45,998 nucleotides of DNA from Pseudomonadota bacterium (lineage in GTDB: Bacteria; Myxococcota_A; UBA9160; SZUA-336), in contig JAGWBS010000012.1 in NCBI GenBank assembly GCA_021295775.1, positions 1-45,998 of the forward strand. The letters are read 5' to 3'. Below, one piece after another: positions 17,137 to 26,407 of the stretch. Position numbers and translations under genes: made by a program. Below the pieces are notes generated by a model. That model had not been told where the DNA came from. It searched no databases and worked only from the letters and a program-made list of their open reading frames with translations. Numbering within the stretch: the first letter of the stretch is position 1; every line of letters begins with the position of its first letter.

Positions 17137-17191
17137 GGCCCACCGAGGCGCCGGCCTGGGGGAGAAATCTTCCCAGTCGCCGGTTTCGCTC

Positions 17192-17221
17192 TGGTGCAGC
17201 CGCCCTCGCTAGAGGTAGGAT
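17192..17221 (+). promoter_or_regulatory. weak sigma70-like promoter upstream of the CBS gene
   Basis: TAGGAT (17216-17221) with TGGTGC (17192-17197) about 18 bases upstream. The -35 match is poor. Position in the 164-base space before the CBS gene is the main support. Confidence 0.25.
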
Positions 17222-17300
17222 CAGAGCAGAGACGGCGGTCGGGGTTCCGGTCCACGCAAGGCCGACCCGGGCCGGCGTCCGCACGAGAGGGAGGATGCCG

Positions 17301-17774
17301 ATGCGTGATCAGACGGTCCTCACCGCGCGGGACATCATGACCACCTCCCTGGTCACCCTCGAGCCGCAGACCAGCCTCCTCGAAGCCATGAAGACGCTGA
17401 CCCGGCGGGGAATCTCGGGCGCGCCGGTGGTCGACGGCAACGGGCGGCTGATCGGGATCCTGTCGGAGGCCGACTGCCTGAGGGCGATCGCCTCCGCGGA
17501 GTTCCATGCCGAGCAGCACTTCGAGGAGACGCCCGTGCGGCGCTACATGACCCCGGCTCTGTTCACCGTCGAACCCGAGACGGGCATCTACCGCATCGCC
17601 CAGCACTTCCTGGAGAAGCCGGTCCGGCGCCTGCCCGTGGTCGAGGGGGACGTGCTGCTCGGGCAGGTGAGCCGCCGCGACGTGCTGCGCGGAATCGCGC
17701 GCATGCGCGAGCGCCGCCAGGCGCCGCTCAAGCGCTACCCCGACTACCCGGCCGAACGCCAGCCGATGCCCTGA
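17301..17774 (+). CDS. two-CBS-domain protein
   Basis: 157 aa made almost entirely of two CBS domains: about residues 8-65 (ARDIMTTSLVTLEPQTSLLEAMKTL, GISGAPVVDGNGRLIGILSEADCLRAI) and 80-137 (VRRYMTPALFTVEPETGIYRIAQHFLEKPVRRLPVVEG, LLGQVSRRDVLRGI). Such stand-alone pairs bind adenine nucleotides and act as regulators, though the partner is not evident. ATG 17301 is preferred to ATG 17295 because AGGGAGG ends at 17294, six bases before 17301. The C-terminal tail is basic (RMRERRQAPLKRYPDYPAERQ). It converges with nqrM. Confidence 0.88.
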   Translation: MRDQTVLTARDIMTTSLVTLEPQTSLLEAMKTLTRRGISGAPVVDGNGRLIGILSEADCLRAIASAEFHAEQHFEETPVRRYMTPALFTVEPETGIYRIAQHFLEKPVRRLPVVEGDVLLGQVSRRDVLRGIARMRERRQAPLKRYPDYPAERQPMP

Positions 17775-17799
17775 GGGCGGGGGCGCTCCGGGGCGGGCT

Positions 17800-17979
17800 T
17801 CAGGCGGGTCCGGGCTCGCGCCCGGCGCGGCAGATCCGGCGCTCGGCCAGCGTGCAGTGGCAGTCCTTGCGCTGGCCTCCGCAGGAGCCCCGCAACGCGC
17901 GCCCGGCGAAGATCGCGCCGACGGCCATCGCGGCCATCGCCGCGGCGACCAGCATCAGCGTGGCGAAGAAGGTCGACAT
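17800..17979 (-). CDS. nqrM: Na+-NQR maturation factor NqrM
   Basis: 59-aa protein of the NqrM (DUF539) family, required for assembling the iron centre of the Na+-translocating NADH:quinone reductase. One N-terminal membrane helix (residues 3-27, FFATLMLVAAAMAAMAVGAI) is followed by GRALRGSCGG and a cluster of four cysteines (C33, C40, C42, C50), the family hallmark. The gene overlaps the 3' end of apbE by 25 bases and ends the nqr operon, as in many gammaproteobacteria. It is short and easily missed. Confidence 0.92.
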   Translation of the reverse strand: MSTFFATLMLVAAAMAAMAVGAIFAGRALRGSCGGQRKDCHCTLAERRICRAGREPGPA

Positions 17980-19082
17980 GAGTCTTGCGCGGGACCCTCG
18001 GGCGGTCCGCCGGACAGCGCCTCGAACGCGGGACTCGCGCAGGCGCGCAGGCTTCCGTCCGGCAGCCGCTCGATGAAGTATGCGGCGAGTCCCTCGCGGG
18101 CGGCAAGGGCGGGCCCCGCTTCGGGGCCGAGCACGTGCAGCGCCGTGGCCCAGGCGTCCGCCCAGGCGGCCCGCGGGTGGACCACGCTGACCGAGGCCAG
18201 GCCGTGGTCGATCGGCCGGCCGCTGCGGGGATCGATGGTGTGGGAGAGCCGCCGCCCCGCGTGCTCGTAGAAGTTGCGGTAGTCGCCGGAGGTGGCCAGG
18301 GCCGCGTCCCGCAGCGGGAAGACCTTCCAGGCCGAGCGCGCGGCGGCGTCCGGCCGCTCCACCGCCACGCGCCAGGTCTCGCCGTCGGGCCGCCGGCCGC
18401 TCGCCCGCAGCTCGCCGCCGACTTCGACCAGCGCGTCGCGGTAGCCGCGCCCGGCCAGCTCGGCCACCAGCGCGTCGACGGCGAAGCCCTTGGCGATGGC
18501 GGAAAGATCGCAGCGCACGCGCGGATCGGACTTGGTCAGGCCGCCGCGCTCGGGGTCGATGCCGACGCGGCGGTAATCCACCAGCTCGCGCAGCGCCTCC
18601 AGCTCGGCCGGCTGCGGCGGCCCCGGCGCCCGCGTCGCGGCGCCGAAGCCCCAGGCCCGCACCAGCGGCTCCACGGTGACGTCGAACGCGCCCCGCGACC
18701 GCTCCCCGACCTGTCGGGCGATGTCGAAGATCGCCAGCGTCTCCGGGGAAGCCGGGAACGGCTCCGGCGAGCGGTGGCGGTTGAAGCGCGAGAGCTCGGA
18801 GTCCTCGCGGTAGGTCGAAGCGAGCTGCTCGATGCGTTCCAGCACGTCTCGGACGGCCCAGTCCAGCTCGGCCCGCTGCGCGGCGTCCAGCTCCGGCGCC
18901 GCCAGCTTGACCGACCAGGTCGTTCCCATGCTCGGTCCCGACAGCTCCCGGACCGCGGGGGGCGGCGGCGTCCACCACAGCCGGTAGGCGCTGGCCGCGA
19001 CCAGGACCAGCAGGGCGATCCCGAGCAGGGCGCGGGTGCGGCCCGCCTCGACGGGGCTGGGCCGCCCGGCGCTCACCCGCAA
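17955..19082 (-). CDS. apbE: FAD:protein FMN transferase ApbE
   Basis: Membrane-anchored flavin transferase that attaches FMN through a phosphodiester bond to Thr of NqrB and NqrC. It has 375 aa, with an N-terminal helix (about residues 17-35, GIALLVLVAASAYRLWW). Family motifs follow: SGPSMGTTWSVKL, STYREDSELSRFN, GAFDVTVEPLVRAWGFG, CDLSAIAKGFAVDAL, GGELRASG, and the Mg/FAD end HTIDPRSGRPIDHGLASVSVVHP with AWADAWATAL. TTG 19082 is the longest start; GTG 19076 is also possible. It lies 31 bases after nqrF, the expected neighbour, and overlaps nqrM. Confidence 0.96.
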   Translation of the reverse strand: MRVSAGRPSPVEAGRTRALLGIALLVLVAASAYRLWWTPPPPAVRELSGPSMGTTWSVKLAAPELDAAQRAELDWAVRDVLERIEQLASTYREDSELSRFNRHRSPEPFPASPETLAIFDIARQVGERSRGAFDVTVEPLVRAWGFGAATRAPGPPQPAELEALRELVDYRRVGIDPERGGLTKSDPRVRCDLSAIAKGFAVDALVAELAGRGYRDALVEVGGELRASGRRPDGETWRVAVERPDAAARSAWKVFPLRDAALATSGDYRNFYEHAGRRLSHTIDPRSGRPIDHGLASVSVVHPRAAWADAWATALHVLGPEAGPALAAREGLAAYFIERLPDGSLRACASPAFEALSGGPPEGPAQDSCRPSSPR

Positions 19083-19113
19083 GGCCGGGCCCCGCGGGCG
19101 GCGGAGCGGGCGC

Positions 19114-20337
19114 TCAGCCGAAGTCGTCGAAGAGGATGTTCTCTTCCTCGACGCCGAGGTCGTAGAACATCTTCTTGCAGGCGTCGATCATCAGCGGCGG
19201 GCCGCAAAGGTAGTACTCGATCTCCTCAGGCGCGGGGTGGTCCTTGAGGTAGTTGTCGTGCAGGACCTGGTGGATGAAGCCGGTGTAGCCGGTCCAGCGG
19301 TCCTCTTCCAGCGGTTCGGACAGCGCCAGGTGCCACACGAAGTTGGGATTCTCGCGCGCGATCATATCGAAGTCCTCGATGTAGAACGCCTCGCGGTAGC
19401 TGCGCGCGCCGTACCAGAAACTCACCTTGCGGTCGGTACTCAGGCGGCGGAACTGGTCGAAGATGTGCGAGCGCATCGGCGCCATGCCGGCGCCGCCGCC
19501 CACGAAGACCATCTCGCTGTCGGTCTCGCGCGCGAAGAACTCGCCGAACGGGCCCGAGATGGTGACTTCGTCGCCGGGCTTCAGGTTGAAGGTGTACGAG
19601 GAGGCGATCCCCGGAGGCAGGTCCGGCTGGCGCGGCGGCGGCGAGGCGATCCGGATGTTGAGCATGATCACGCCCCGCTCCTCCGGATAGTTCGCCATCG
19701 AGTAGGCGCGCTCGACGATCTCCGCATTGACCGCCGTGTAGCGCCACTGGTCGAAGCGGTCCCAGTCGGCGCGGTATTCCGGTTCCACGTCGAAATCCGA
19801 GTAGGGGATCTCGTAGGGCGGGATCTCGATCTGGATGTATCCGCCGGCCCGGAACGGGACTTCCTCGCCCTCGGGCAGCTCCAGGACGAGTTCCTTGATG
19901 AAGGTGGCCACGTTGTGGTTCGAGCGCACCCGGCACTTCCAGCGCCGCACGCTGAAGATCTCCGGCGGCACCTCGATCTTCATGTCGCCCTTGACCTTGA
20001 CCTGGCAGGAGAGCCGCCGCCCGCAGCGCTCCTCGCCGCGCGTGATGTGGCTCTGCTCGGTCGGCAGCAGCGCGCCGCCGCCCTCGACGACCGTCACCTT
20101 GCACACGCCGCAGCTCCCCTTGCCGCCACAGGCCGAGGGGATGAAGATGCCGCTGTTCGCGAGAGTTCCGAGCAGGCTGCCGCCCCCGGGCACCACCAGC
20201 GAGTGCTCGGGATCGTCGTTGATTCCGATCGAGACGTCGCCGCTCGCCACCAGCCGCGCGCGGGCCAGCATCAGCACGGCCACCAGCGCGACGATGACCA
20301 GCGTGAATCCGATGACGCCGAACAGGACCGTGAGCAT
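19114..20337 (-). CDS. nqrF: Na+-NQR subunit F (NADH dehydrogenase, 2Fe-2S/FAD)
   Basis: Electron-input subunit of Na+-NQR, 407 aa. An N-terminal membrane helix (2-25) is followed by a ferredoxin domain. Its cysteines sit at C70, C76, C79 and C111 ([12 protein letters not shown]), the same numbering as the Vibrio protein. FAD binding is shown by [14 protein letters not shown] binding by [19 protein letters not shown] and the C-terminal [33 protein letters not shown]. It would oxidise NADH on the cytoplasmic side and pass electrons through the intramembrane cluster to NqrC and NqrB. The start ATG is eight bases from the nqrE stop. Confidence 0.98.
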   Translation of the reverse strand: MLTVLFGVIGFTLVIVALVAVLMLARARLVASGDVSIGINDDPEHSLVVPGGGSLLGTLANSGIFIPSACGGKGSCGVCKVTVVEGGGALLPTEQSHITRGEERCGRRLSCQVKVKGDMKIEVPPEIFSVRRWKCRVRSNHNVATFIKELVLELPEGEEVPFRAGGYIQIEIPPYEIPYSDFDVEPEYRADWDRFDQWRYTAVNAEIVERAYSMANYPEERGVIMLNIRIASPPPRQPDLPPGIASSYTFNLKPGDEVTISGPFGEFFARETDSEMVFVGGGAGMAPMRSHIFDQFRRLSTDRKVSFWYGARSYREAFYIEDFDMIARENPNFVWHLALSEPLEEDRWTGYTGFIHQVLHDNYLKDHPAPEEIEYYLCGPPLMIDACKKMFYDLGVEEENILFDDFG

Positions 20338-20345
20338 CGCCGCCC

Positions 20346-20957
20346 CTAGAGTTGAATGCCCGCGAAGGCCATGAAGCCCAGGGACATCAGGCCGACCACG
20401 ATGAAGGTCGCGCCCAGGCCACGCAGGGGGCCCGGGATGTTGCTGTAGCGAAGCTTCTCGCGCACCGCGGCCAGCGCCACGATCGCCAGCGCCCAGCCGA
20501 CGCCCGAACCCAGACCGAAGACCGTCGCCTCGCCCAGGGTGTAGTCGCGCTGGACCATGAACAGCGAGGCTCCCAGGATCGCGCAGTTGACCGCGATCAG
20601 CGGCAGGAACACGCCGAGCGCGTTGTACAGCCCCGGCACGAAGCGGTCGAGGGTCATCTCCACGATCTGCACCGCCGCGGCGATCGTGCCGATCAGCGTC
20701 AGGAAGGACAGGAAGCCGAGATTGACGTTACCCAGCCCGGCCCAGGCCAGCGAGCCGTCTTTCAGGAAGGTGTCGTTGAGAATCTGGTTGAGCGGGCAGG
20801 TCACCCCGAGAACGAAGATGACCGCCAGGCCGAGACCGGTCGCGGTCTCCACCTTCCTCGAGACGGCCAGGAATGAGCACATCCCGAGGAAGAAGGCCAG
20901 GGCCATGTTCTCAACGAAGACTGCCTTCGTGGCCAGGCTCAAGTAGTGTTCCAACAC
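20346..20957 (-). CDS. nqrE: Na+-NQR subunit E
   Basis: Integral membrane subunit of about 203 aa with six hydrophobic helices. It begins [30 protein letters not shown] and keeps the two cysteines of the intramembrane iron site (C27 in LGMCSF and C125 in AVNCAIL, one in each inverted half). GTG 20957 is used here; the TTG next to it gives the more usual start of the family (xEHY). A GGAGGA site lies upstream inside nqrD, whose end overlaps. NqrE pairs with NqrD to hold the 2Fe-2S centre between NqrF and NqrC. Confidence 0.97.
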   Translation of the reverse strand: MLEHYLSLATKAVFVENMALAFFLGMCSFLAVSRKVETATGLGLAVIFVLGVTCPLNQILNDTFLKDGSLAWAGLGNVNLGFLSFLTLIGTIAAAVQIVEMTLDRFVPGLYNALGVFLPLIAVNCAILGASLFMVQRDYTLGEATVFGLGSGVGWALAIVALAAVREKLRYSNIPGPLRGLGATFIVVGLMSLGFMAFAGIQL

Positions 20958-21579
20958 GGAAGTCTTCCTCCACCTGTTCGGGTTTCCAGGCGCGCACCGC
21001 CCAGATGAAACCCCCGATCAGGAAGAACGCAGCGGGCGACAGAACCATCAGCCCGTTGGGTACGTACCAGCCCCCTTCGGTCGCGAGCGGCAGTACGGTG
21101 TAGCCGAACAGCTTGCCGGCGCCGAAGAGCTCGCGGACGAAGGCCACGGCCATCAGCACGACGCTGTAGCCCAGACCATTGCCGAGACCGTCGATGAACG
21201 ACATGCGGGGGCCGTTTTGCATGGCGTAGGCCTCGGCGCGGCCCATGATGATGCAGTTGGTAATGATCAGACCCACGAAAACCGAAAGCTGCTTGCTGAT
21301 CTCGTAGACGAACGCCTTCAGGATCTGGTCGGTGATGATGACCAGCGACGAGATGATCGTGAGTTGGACGATGATGCGGATGCTCGACGGGATCTGGTTG
21401 CGGATCAGGCTCACCGCCACGTTCGAGCAGCACAGCACGAAGATCACCGCCAGGCTCATGACCAGCGCCGTCGACATCCCGGTCGTCACCGCCAGGGCGG
21501 AGCAGATGCCCAGCACCTGCAGGCCGATCGGGTTGTTGTTGAACAGCGGGTCGAGCAGCGCCTCTCTTTCTTTGCTCAT
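20911..21579 (-). CDS. nqrD: Na+-NQR subunit D
   Basis: 222-aa integral membrane subunit. It starts [25 protein letters not shown], followed by six hydrophobic segments and the conserved cysteines C26 (LGICSALA) and C109 ([17 protein letters not shown]). ATG 21577-21579 is preceded by an excellent ribosome site (GGGGGAGGGAGGGG), so the much longer reading frame through nqrC is a shadow. The C-terminal tail ([15 protein letters not shown]) is hydrophilic. It overlaps nqrC by four bases and nqrE by up to 47 bases, depending on the nqrE start. Confidence 0.97.
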   Translation of the reverse strand: MSKEREALLDPLFNNNPIGLQVLGICSALAVTTGMSTALVMSLAVIFVLCCSNVAVSLIRNQIPSSIRIIVQLTIISSLVIITDQILKAFVYEISKQLSVFVGLIITNCIIMGRAEAYAMQNGPRMSFIDGLGNGLGYSVVLMAVAFVRELFGAGKLFGYTVLPLATEGGWYVPNGLMVLSPAAFFLIGGFIWAVRAWKPEQVEEDFRVGTLLEPGHEGSLR

Positions 21580-22358
21580 CCCCTCCCTCCCCCGGAGCGG
21601 AACTCGGTCAGGTACGGTCCGAAACCGGCCTCGCCCAGCCAGAACTCCAGCAGTTGAGTCACGCCGCGGCTGGTGATGGTCGCGCCCGACAGCCCGTCGA
21701 CCCGATAGGGATCGGACTCGGGCGGTCCCGCCACGCCCTTCTTGACGCCGATCCGGGGCGTCCAGTCCTCGTCGAACGCCAGCCGCCCGGGCCACTTGGC
21801 CTTCCAGCCGGGGTTGTCCACCTCTCCGCCCAGGCCGGGCGTCTCGCCGTGCTCGTAGAAGGTGATGCCGCGGACGGTGCGCGTGTCGGGCGCGAGCGCC
21901 AGGTACCCGTAGAGCGTGGACCACAGGCCCTTGCCCTCGATCGGCAGGATCACCGCGCTGACGTCTCCGTCCTCCACCACGTGGTAGACGAGCTGCTGGT
22001 CGGCCACGCGCAATATGCCGGCGCGGTTCGAGGGCGCGGGGTGGCTGCGGTCGGGATCGGCCGCGGCCTGGCGCGGGTCGTACAGCTCGGGGTCGACGTC
22101 GGGGAGCATTCGGCCGCCTGCCAGCCGCACCACGTGCGTCCGGACCGAGGTCTCGAAGATCCGCGCCACCTCCGCGGCCGGCAGGCTCTCTCCGTCGCGC
22201 ATCATTCCGGCCACCGTCAGGACCTTCTTCTGGCGGTCGAGAAGCTTGTTGGCCTCCTGCCGTTCGCGCAGCGAGACCGCCGCCGCCGACACGAAGACCG
22301 AGCAGACCACGCACACGGCCGCGGCGAAGATCACGACGTAGCGGGCGCTATGCTGCAC
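21576..22358 (-). CDS. nqrC: Na+-NQR subunit C (covalent FMN)
   Basis: About 260 aa from GTG 22358. A single N-terminal membrane helix ([24 protein letters not shown]) anchors a periplasmic FMN-binding domain. The flavinylation motif [13 protein letters not shown] has its acceptor Thr at about T227, close to T225 of Vibrio. Other conserved parts are [36 protein letters not shown] and the C-terminal [18 protein letters not shown] 22358 is favoured over TTG 22394 because GGAGGT lies nine bases upstream and the N-terminus then matches the family. ApbE, encoded downstream, is the expected modifying enzyme. Confidence 0.96.
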   Translation of the reverse strand: MQHSARYVVIFAAAVCVVCSVFVSAAAVSLRERQEANKLLDRQKKVLTVAGMMRDGESLPAAEVARIFETSVRTHVVRLAGGRMLPDVDPELYDPRQAAADPDRSHPAPSNRAGILRVADQQLVYHVVEDGDVSAVILPIEGKGLWSTLYGYLALAPDTRTVRGITFYEHGETPGLGGEVDNPGWKAKWPGRLAFDEDWTPRIGVKKGVAGPPESDPYRVDGLSGATITSRGVTQLLEFWLGEAGFGPYLTEFRSGGGRG

Positions 22359-23568
22359 TTCGGTCCAACCTCCGGCGGATGTTGGCGCGGACAATGTAGT
22401 AGTCGATCACGGGCGCGAACATGTTCATGAACAGAATGCTGAGCATCATCCCTTCGGGATACGCCGGATTGACCACCCGAATCAGCACGCAGAGCACGCC
22501 GATCGCAGCCCCGTAGATCCACTTTCCCTTGTCGGTGAAGGCCGAGGATACGGGGTCGGTCGCCATGAAGACCATCCCGAAGGCCCAGCCGCCCAGCACC
22601 ACGTGCCAGTGGAACGGGACCCCGAACATCGGGTTCGTCTGCGAGCCGGCCGCGTTCAGCAGCAGCGACATCCCGAGCGTGCCCAGCGTCACGCCCCCCA
22701 TGGTCCGCCACGACCCCACGCGCGTCAGCAGCAGCACGAACATGCCCAGCAGACAGGCGAGCGTCGACGTCTCGCCCATGGAACCCGGCACGGTGCCGAG
22801 GAAAGCCGCCGTCCAGCTCGCCCCTTCCAGGGCCGCGGGGTCGACGGCGGCACGCGCCAGCCAGGTCGCCCCCGAGAAGCTGTCCACGCCCGCGAAATCG
22901 GCCGCGATCCAGGGCGCCTCGCCGCTCATCTGGGCCGGGTAGGCGAAGAACAGAAACACCCGCGCCGTGAGAGCCGGGTTGAGGAAGTTCATCCCCGTGC
23001 CGCCGAAGATCTCCTTGCCGAAGATGATCCCGAAGGCGATGCCCATCGCCACCATCCACAGCGGGATCGCGGGCGGCAGGACCAGCGGAAAGAGCATGCC
23101 GGTCACCACGAAGCCTTCGTTGACCTCGTGCCCCCGGACGACCGCCGACACCGCCTCGATGTTGCCCCCGACCAGGAAGGTCACCAGGAGCACCGGCAGG
23201 TAGTAGAGCAGCCCCTGCACCGCGCAGCCGAAGACCGATCCCGGGTCGAAGGACAGGCCGAGGAGCTCCGCGTACACCCAGGTGCGCCAGTCGTCCAGCG
23301 GCAGCGCGCCCTGGGCGATCGCGAGCTGCGCCTGATGACCGATATTCCACACCCCGAGGATCACGCAGGGGATCAGCGCCAGCGCGACGATGCCCATGAA
23401 GCGCTTCTGGTCGATCGCGTCGCGCACGTGCGACGAGGTGCGGGTCACGCTCCCCGGGGTGTACAGGAAAGTGTCGGGCAGCTCGTACAGGGCGGCGTAC
23501 TTCTCCAGCCGCCCGCCCTTCTCGAACAGGGGCGCGATCCGGTCCAGGGTCCGGCGCAGCGCCCGCAT
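22348..23568 (-). CDS. nqrB: Na+-NQR subunit B (covalent FMN, riboflavin, Na+ channel)
   Basis: 406-aa polytopic membrane subunit with about ten hydrophobic helices. The N-terminal cytoplasmic part (FEKGGRLEKYAALYELPDTF) is followed by SVTRTSSHVRDAIDQKRFM. The flavinylation site is DSFSGATWLA (T235). Also conserved are GGNIEAVSAVVRGHEVNEGF, FGGTGMNFLNPALTARVFLFFAYPAQMSG and MFMNMFAPVIDYYIV. ATG 23566-23568 overlaps the nqrA stop as ATGA. It carries the quinone/Na+ translocation function in concert with NqrD/E and is the largest membrane subunit of the complex. Confidence 0.98.
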   Translation of the reverse strand: MRALRRTLDRIAPLFEKGGRLEKYAALYELPDTFLYTPGSVTRTSSHVRDAIDQKRFMGIVALALIPCVILGVWNIGHQAQLAIAQGALPLDDWRTWVYAELLGLSFDPGSVFGCAVQGLLYYLPVLLVTFLVGGNIEAVSAVVRGHEVNEGFVVTGMLFPLVLPPAIPLWMVAMGIAFGIIFGKEIFGGTGMNFLNPALTARVFLFFAYPAQMSGEAPWIAADFAGVDSFSGATWLARAAVDPAALEGASWTAAFLGTVPGSMGETSTLACLLGMFVLLLTRVGSWRTMGGVTLGTLGMSLLLNAAGSQTNPMFGVPFHWHVVLGGWAFGMVFMATDPVSSAFTDKGKWIYGAAIGVLCVLIRVVNPAYPEGMMLSILFMNMFAPVIDYYIVRANIRRRLDRSAA

Positions 23569-24947
23569 CAGCCCTCGTCCTCCAGGATCTCCAGGTTGCG
23601 CCGCAGCACCGGGCCGAAGTCGTTCTTGCCCGGATCGACGAAGGTGCACAGCGCCAGGTCCTCTTCGTCGAGTTCGAGCGCGCCCAGCTTCTCCGCCTGC
23701 TCCACGTCGCCCACCAGCAACGAGCGCAGCAGGAAGGTGGGCAGGATGTCGTGGGGCAGGACGCGTTCGTAGATCCCCAGCGGCACCATCTCGCGGCGCG
23801 AGCCGTGGGTGGTCGTGGTCAGGTCGAACTCGCGGCGGCGGAAGAGCTTCGAAACGAAGAGCGGCAGGACCGAGAACTTGTCCGCGCCCGGACCCATCCA
23901 GCCCAGGAATTCGCGCTCTCGCCCCTCGCGCAGCGCGCTGACCTGACGATCGTAGCGCCCCAGAAAGCCGAACTCGTTGCCCATCGCGCGCTTGCCCGAC
24001 AGCACCGAGCCGGAGATGAAACGCACCTCTCCGGGCTCGACCTCTCCGTCGAGCAGCTCGTCGATGCTGGCGCCGACCCGCGTCCGCACCAGCCGTGGCC
24101 GCGAGACCGGGGGCCCCGCGATCGAAACCACGCGCTCGACCGGAAGCCGACCCGTCTGCAGCAGCTCGCCCACGGCGATCACGTCCTGGTAGCCGATGTG
24201 CCACGCCTCCCGCTCCCGGCTCACCGGGGCCAGCAGGTGGATGTGGAGGCCGGGGGTCCCCGCGGGATGCGGGCCCGCGAACTCCTCCACGCTCACGGGC
24301 GCGTTCAGGTCCTCGGCGATGCCCGATCCGGGCGCCACGCACAGGAAAGTCTCGCCGCCGCTCAACTTGGCCAGGGCGCGCAGGCCCCGGGCGAAGGCCT
24401 CCCGGCGCGGTGCGACGATCGCCTCGGGGCGCGGCGCCAGGGGCTCGGTGTCGATGGCGGTGACGAAAAGCGCCCGGGGCTCGCTGCCGGGTTCCGGCTG
24501 CTTGCTGAACGGCCGGGTGCGCAGGGCGGCCCACAGGCCCGACTCCAACAGCAGCGCCTCGATCTCGCCGCGTCCCAGGGTCTCGGGATCGCCGCCGCGG
24601 AAGCTTTCGAACTCGGCCAGCTCGGAGGCCGGCGGGTCCCCGGCCCGCTCGGCTTCGCTCAGGTGGATCGCCACCGAGCGCAGCGCGCGGCGCGCCCCGC
24701 GGAAAATTCCGACCACGCGGCCCGCTCCGGGAGCGGTGTAGCGCACCCGGGACCGGCCGCGATCTTCGAACAGGACCTGGCCGCGGCGCACGCTCTGGCC
24801 CTCTTCGACCTGCATGCGCGGCTTCATCCCGGGGAAGTCGTCGGCCATGACGGCCACCCGCGTCACGCGCCGGCCCTCGTCGACGGTCTGCGTCGGAGCC
24901 CCGCTGATCGGGAGATCGAGGCCCTTCTTGATCAGGTGCGATGCCAT
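23568..24947 (-). CDS. nqrA: Na+-NQR subunit A
   Basis: Peripheral cytoplasmic subunit of 459 aa involved in quinone reduction. It opens KKGLDLPISGAPTQ, followed by VAVMADDFPGMKPRMQVEEGQSVRRGQVLFEDR and YTAPGAGRVVGI (biotinyl-lipoyl-like barrel), and GRALRSVAIHL-type segments. The C-terminal portion includes HTTTTHGSRREMVPLGIYERVLPHDILPTFLLRSL and DEEDLALCTFVDPGKNDFGPVLRRNLEILEDEG. It is the first gene of the nqr operon, with a good promoter in the 187 bases between it and glcF. Length and order nqrA-F are canonical. Confidence 0.97.
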   Translation of the reverse strand: MASHLIKKGLDLPISGAPTQTVDEGRRVTRVAVMADDFPGMKPRMQVEEGQSVRRGQVLFEDRGRSRVRYTAPGAGRVVGIFRGARRALRSVAIHLSEAERAGDPPASELAEFESFRGGDPETLGRGEIEALLLESGLWAALRTRPFSKQPEPGSEPRALFVTAIDTEPLAPRPEAIVAPRREAFARGLRALAKLSGGETFLCVAPGSGIAEDLNAPVSVEEFAGPHPAGTPGLHIHLLAPVSREREAWHIGYQDVIAVGELLQTGRLPVERVVSIAGPPVSRPRLVRTRVGASIDELLDGEVEPGEVRFISGSVLSGKRAMGNEFGFLGRYDRQVSALREGREREFLGWMGPGADKFSVLPLFVSKLFRRREFDLTTTTHGSRREMVPLGIYERVLPHDILPTFLLRSLLVGDVEQAEKLGALELDEEDLALCTFVDPGKNDFGPVLRRNLEILEDEG

Positions 24948-24993
24948 CCCGGTGTCGTTCGATCCGTATCGCTCGATCTCAGGCCACGGCCGT

Positions 24994-25016
24994 CCGCGGA
25001 GGCCGGAAGGCCGCGG
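24994..25016 (-). promoter_or_regulatory. stem-loop in the nqrA leader
   Basis: ccgcgg at 24994-24999 pairs with ccgcgg at 25011-25016 around an 11-base loop. It lies in the roughly 140-base leader between the nqr promoter and nqrA. A regulatory role is only inferred. Confidence 0.3.
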
Positions 25017-25091
25017 GCCGGCCGCCGCTCCACGTCAGGCAGGACTGCCCCCTCGGCTCGATTCGGCCATGGGGCATGCGGGCGCGGGGGG

Positions 25092-25120
25092 TAGATAACA
25101 GAAAACCGCCCGGATGTGCA
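25092..25120 (-). promoter_or_regulatory. promoter of the nqr operon
   Basis: On the minus strand TGCACA (25120-25115), a 17-base spacer and TATCTA (25097-25092), preceded by TGT so that TGTTATCTA forms an extended -10. It falls in the glcF-nqrA gap and would give a leader of about 138 bases. Both elements and spacing are good for so GC-rich a genome. Confidence 0.55.
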
Positions 25121-25134
25121 GCCGGCTCGCCAGC

Positions 25135-26403
25135 CTAGCGCACGGCGTAGGCCTCGGCGAGCAGCTCGACCGGATGCGCGGCGCGCGCGGACAGGCCCGC
25201 GTCGCGCAGGCCGGCCGCGAGCTGCATCAGGCAGCCCGGATTGCCGGTCGCCACCACGTCGACGCCGGTTTCGCGCACGGCCTCGAGCTTGCGGCGCAGC
25301 AGGCTGTCGGACATCTCGGGATGGGTCAGGTTGTAGGTCCCGGCGGCCCCGCAGCAGTCCCTGTGGCCGGGCAGGTCGATCAGTTCCAGGCCCGGGATCG
25401 AGCGCAGCAGCTCGCGCGGCGCGGAGTCGATCTTCTGGCCGTGCAGCAGGTGACAGGGATCGTCGTAGGCGACCCGCAGCTTCAGCGCTCCGGCCGGGGC
25501 GCGCAGGCCCCGTTCGACCAGGAACTCGCACACGTCGCGGGTGCGGGCCGCGAGTTCGTCGCCGGCGCCCTTGAGCGTCGCGCCGCAGCCCGCGGAGTTG
25601 GTGACCACCGCCTCCAGCGTCGCGTCGCGGAAGGCCGAGCGGTTGCGCTCGTGCAGGCGCGCCGCGAATTCCGGGTCGCCGCCATGGGCGTGCAGCGCGC
25701 CGCAGCAGGCCTGGCCGGGCGGCACGGCCACCTCGAAGCCGTTGGCGGACAGCGCGGCCAGGGTCGCCGCGTTCGCCGGGCCGAGAACCTCGGGCATCAG
25801 GCAGCCGGTCAGAAAGCCGACGCGGCCGCGGCGCTCGCCCTCGGCCGGCTGCACGTCGGGCGGCCGGTGGGGCTCCGGAAGCTCCGGCAGCAGCCACTCG
25901 GCGCGCGCCAGGCCCGGCAGCAGCGCCAGCGCGCGCGAGCCGCGCACGAGTCTCTGCAGCCCCGAGCGCTGGTACAGCCGCAGCAGCGCCATCAGCGGGC
26001 GCAGCACCAGGGGCGAGGCCAGCGCGCGACGCAGCAGCAGTCGCTCCAGCGCGCGGCGCAGCCGGCCTCGCGCGAGGCGCTCCTCGACCTCGGCGCGCGC
26101 GCTCTCCACCAGGTGGCCGTAGCGCACGCCCGCCGGGCATGCGGACTCGCAGGCGCGGCAGGCGAGGCAGTCGTACATCTCTCCGACCACCAGAGCGTCG
26201 AGGGCGATGCGCCGCTCCGCGACCCCCCGCATCAGGTAGATCCGGCCGCGGGGCGAGCTGCTCTCGCGGCCGGTCTCCTGGTAGGTCGGGCAGTGCGGCA
26301 GGCACAGACCGCAGTGCACGCAGTCGAGCGTGGCCGCGTAGTCGATCCGGCCCGGCGCCGCGCGGTCGCCGGCGGACGGAACGGTCGCCGCGGGCGCGCT
26401 CAC
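25135..26403 (-). CDS. glcF: glycolate oxidase iron-sulfur subunit
   Basis: 422-aa subunit of the three-part glycolate dehydrogenase that passes electrons from GlcD to the quinone pool. Two 4Fe-4S ferredoxin motifs lie near the N-terminus (CVHCGLCLPHCPTY and CLACRACESACPAG), followed by two CCG domains (GFLTGCLMP, QACCGALHAHGGD, AYDDPCHLLHGQ, DCCGAAGTYNLTHPEMS). GTG 26403 lies four bases after the glcE stop and begins a short Ala-rich leader; a longer frame would run back into glcE. It is the last gene before the nqr promoter. Confidence 0.95.
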   Translation of the reverse strand: MSAPAATVPSAGDRAAPGRIDYAATLDCVHCGLCLPHCPTYQETGRESSSPRGRIYLMRGVAERRIALDALVVGEMYDCLACRACESACPAGVRYGHLVESARAEVEERLARGRLRRALERLLLRRALASPLVLRPLMALLRLYQRSGLQRLVRGSRALALLPGLARAEWLLPELPEPHRPPDVQPAEGERRGRVGFLTGCLMPEVLGPANAATLAALSANGFEVAVPPGQACCGALHAHGGDPEFAARLHERNRSAFRDATLEAVVTNSAGCGATLKGAGDELAARTRDVCEFLVERGLRAPAGALKLRVAYDDPCHLLHGQKIDSAPRELLRSIPGLELIDLPGHRDCCGAAGTYNLTHPEMSDSLLRRKLEAVRETGVDVVATGNPGCLMQLAAGLRDAGLSARAAHPVELLAEAYAVR

Positions 26404-26407
26404 GGCC

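Noticed and set aside
20911..22394. Two 47-base overlaps in the nqr operon (nqrB/nqrC, nqrD/nqrE) as a shared coupling device
   Set aside because: The nqrC overlap disappears if the better-supported GTG at 22358 is used, leaving 11 bases. The equal length is a coincidence of the longest frames.
24948..25091. tRNA-like sequence with a gttcgatcc-type loop upstream of nqrA
   Set aside because: The loop-like gttcgatc near 24957 has no acceptor or anticodon stems around it.
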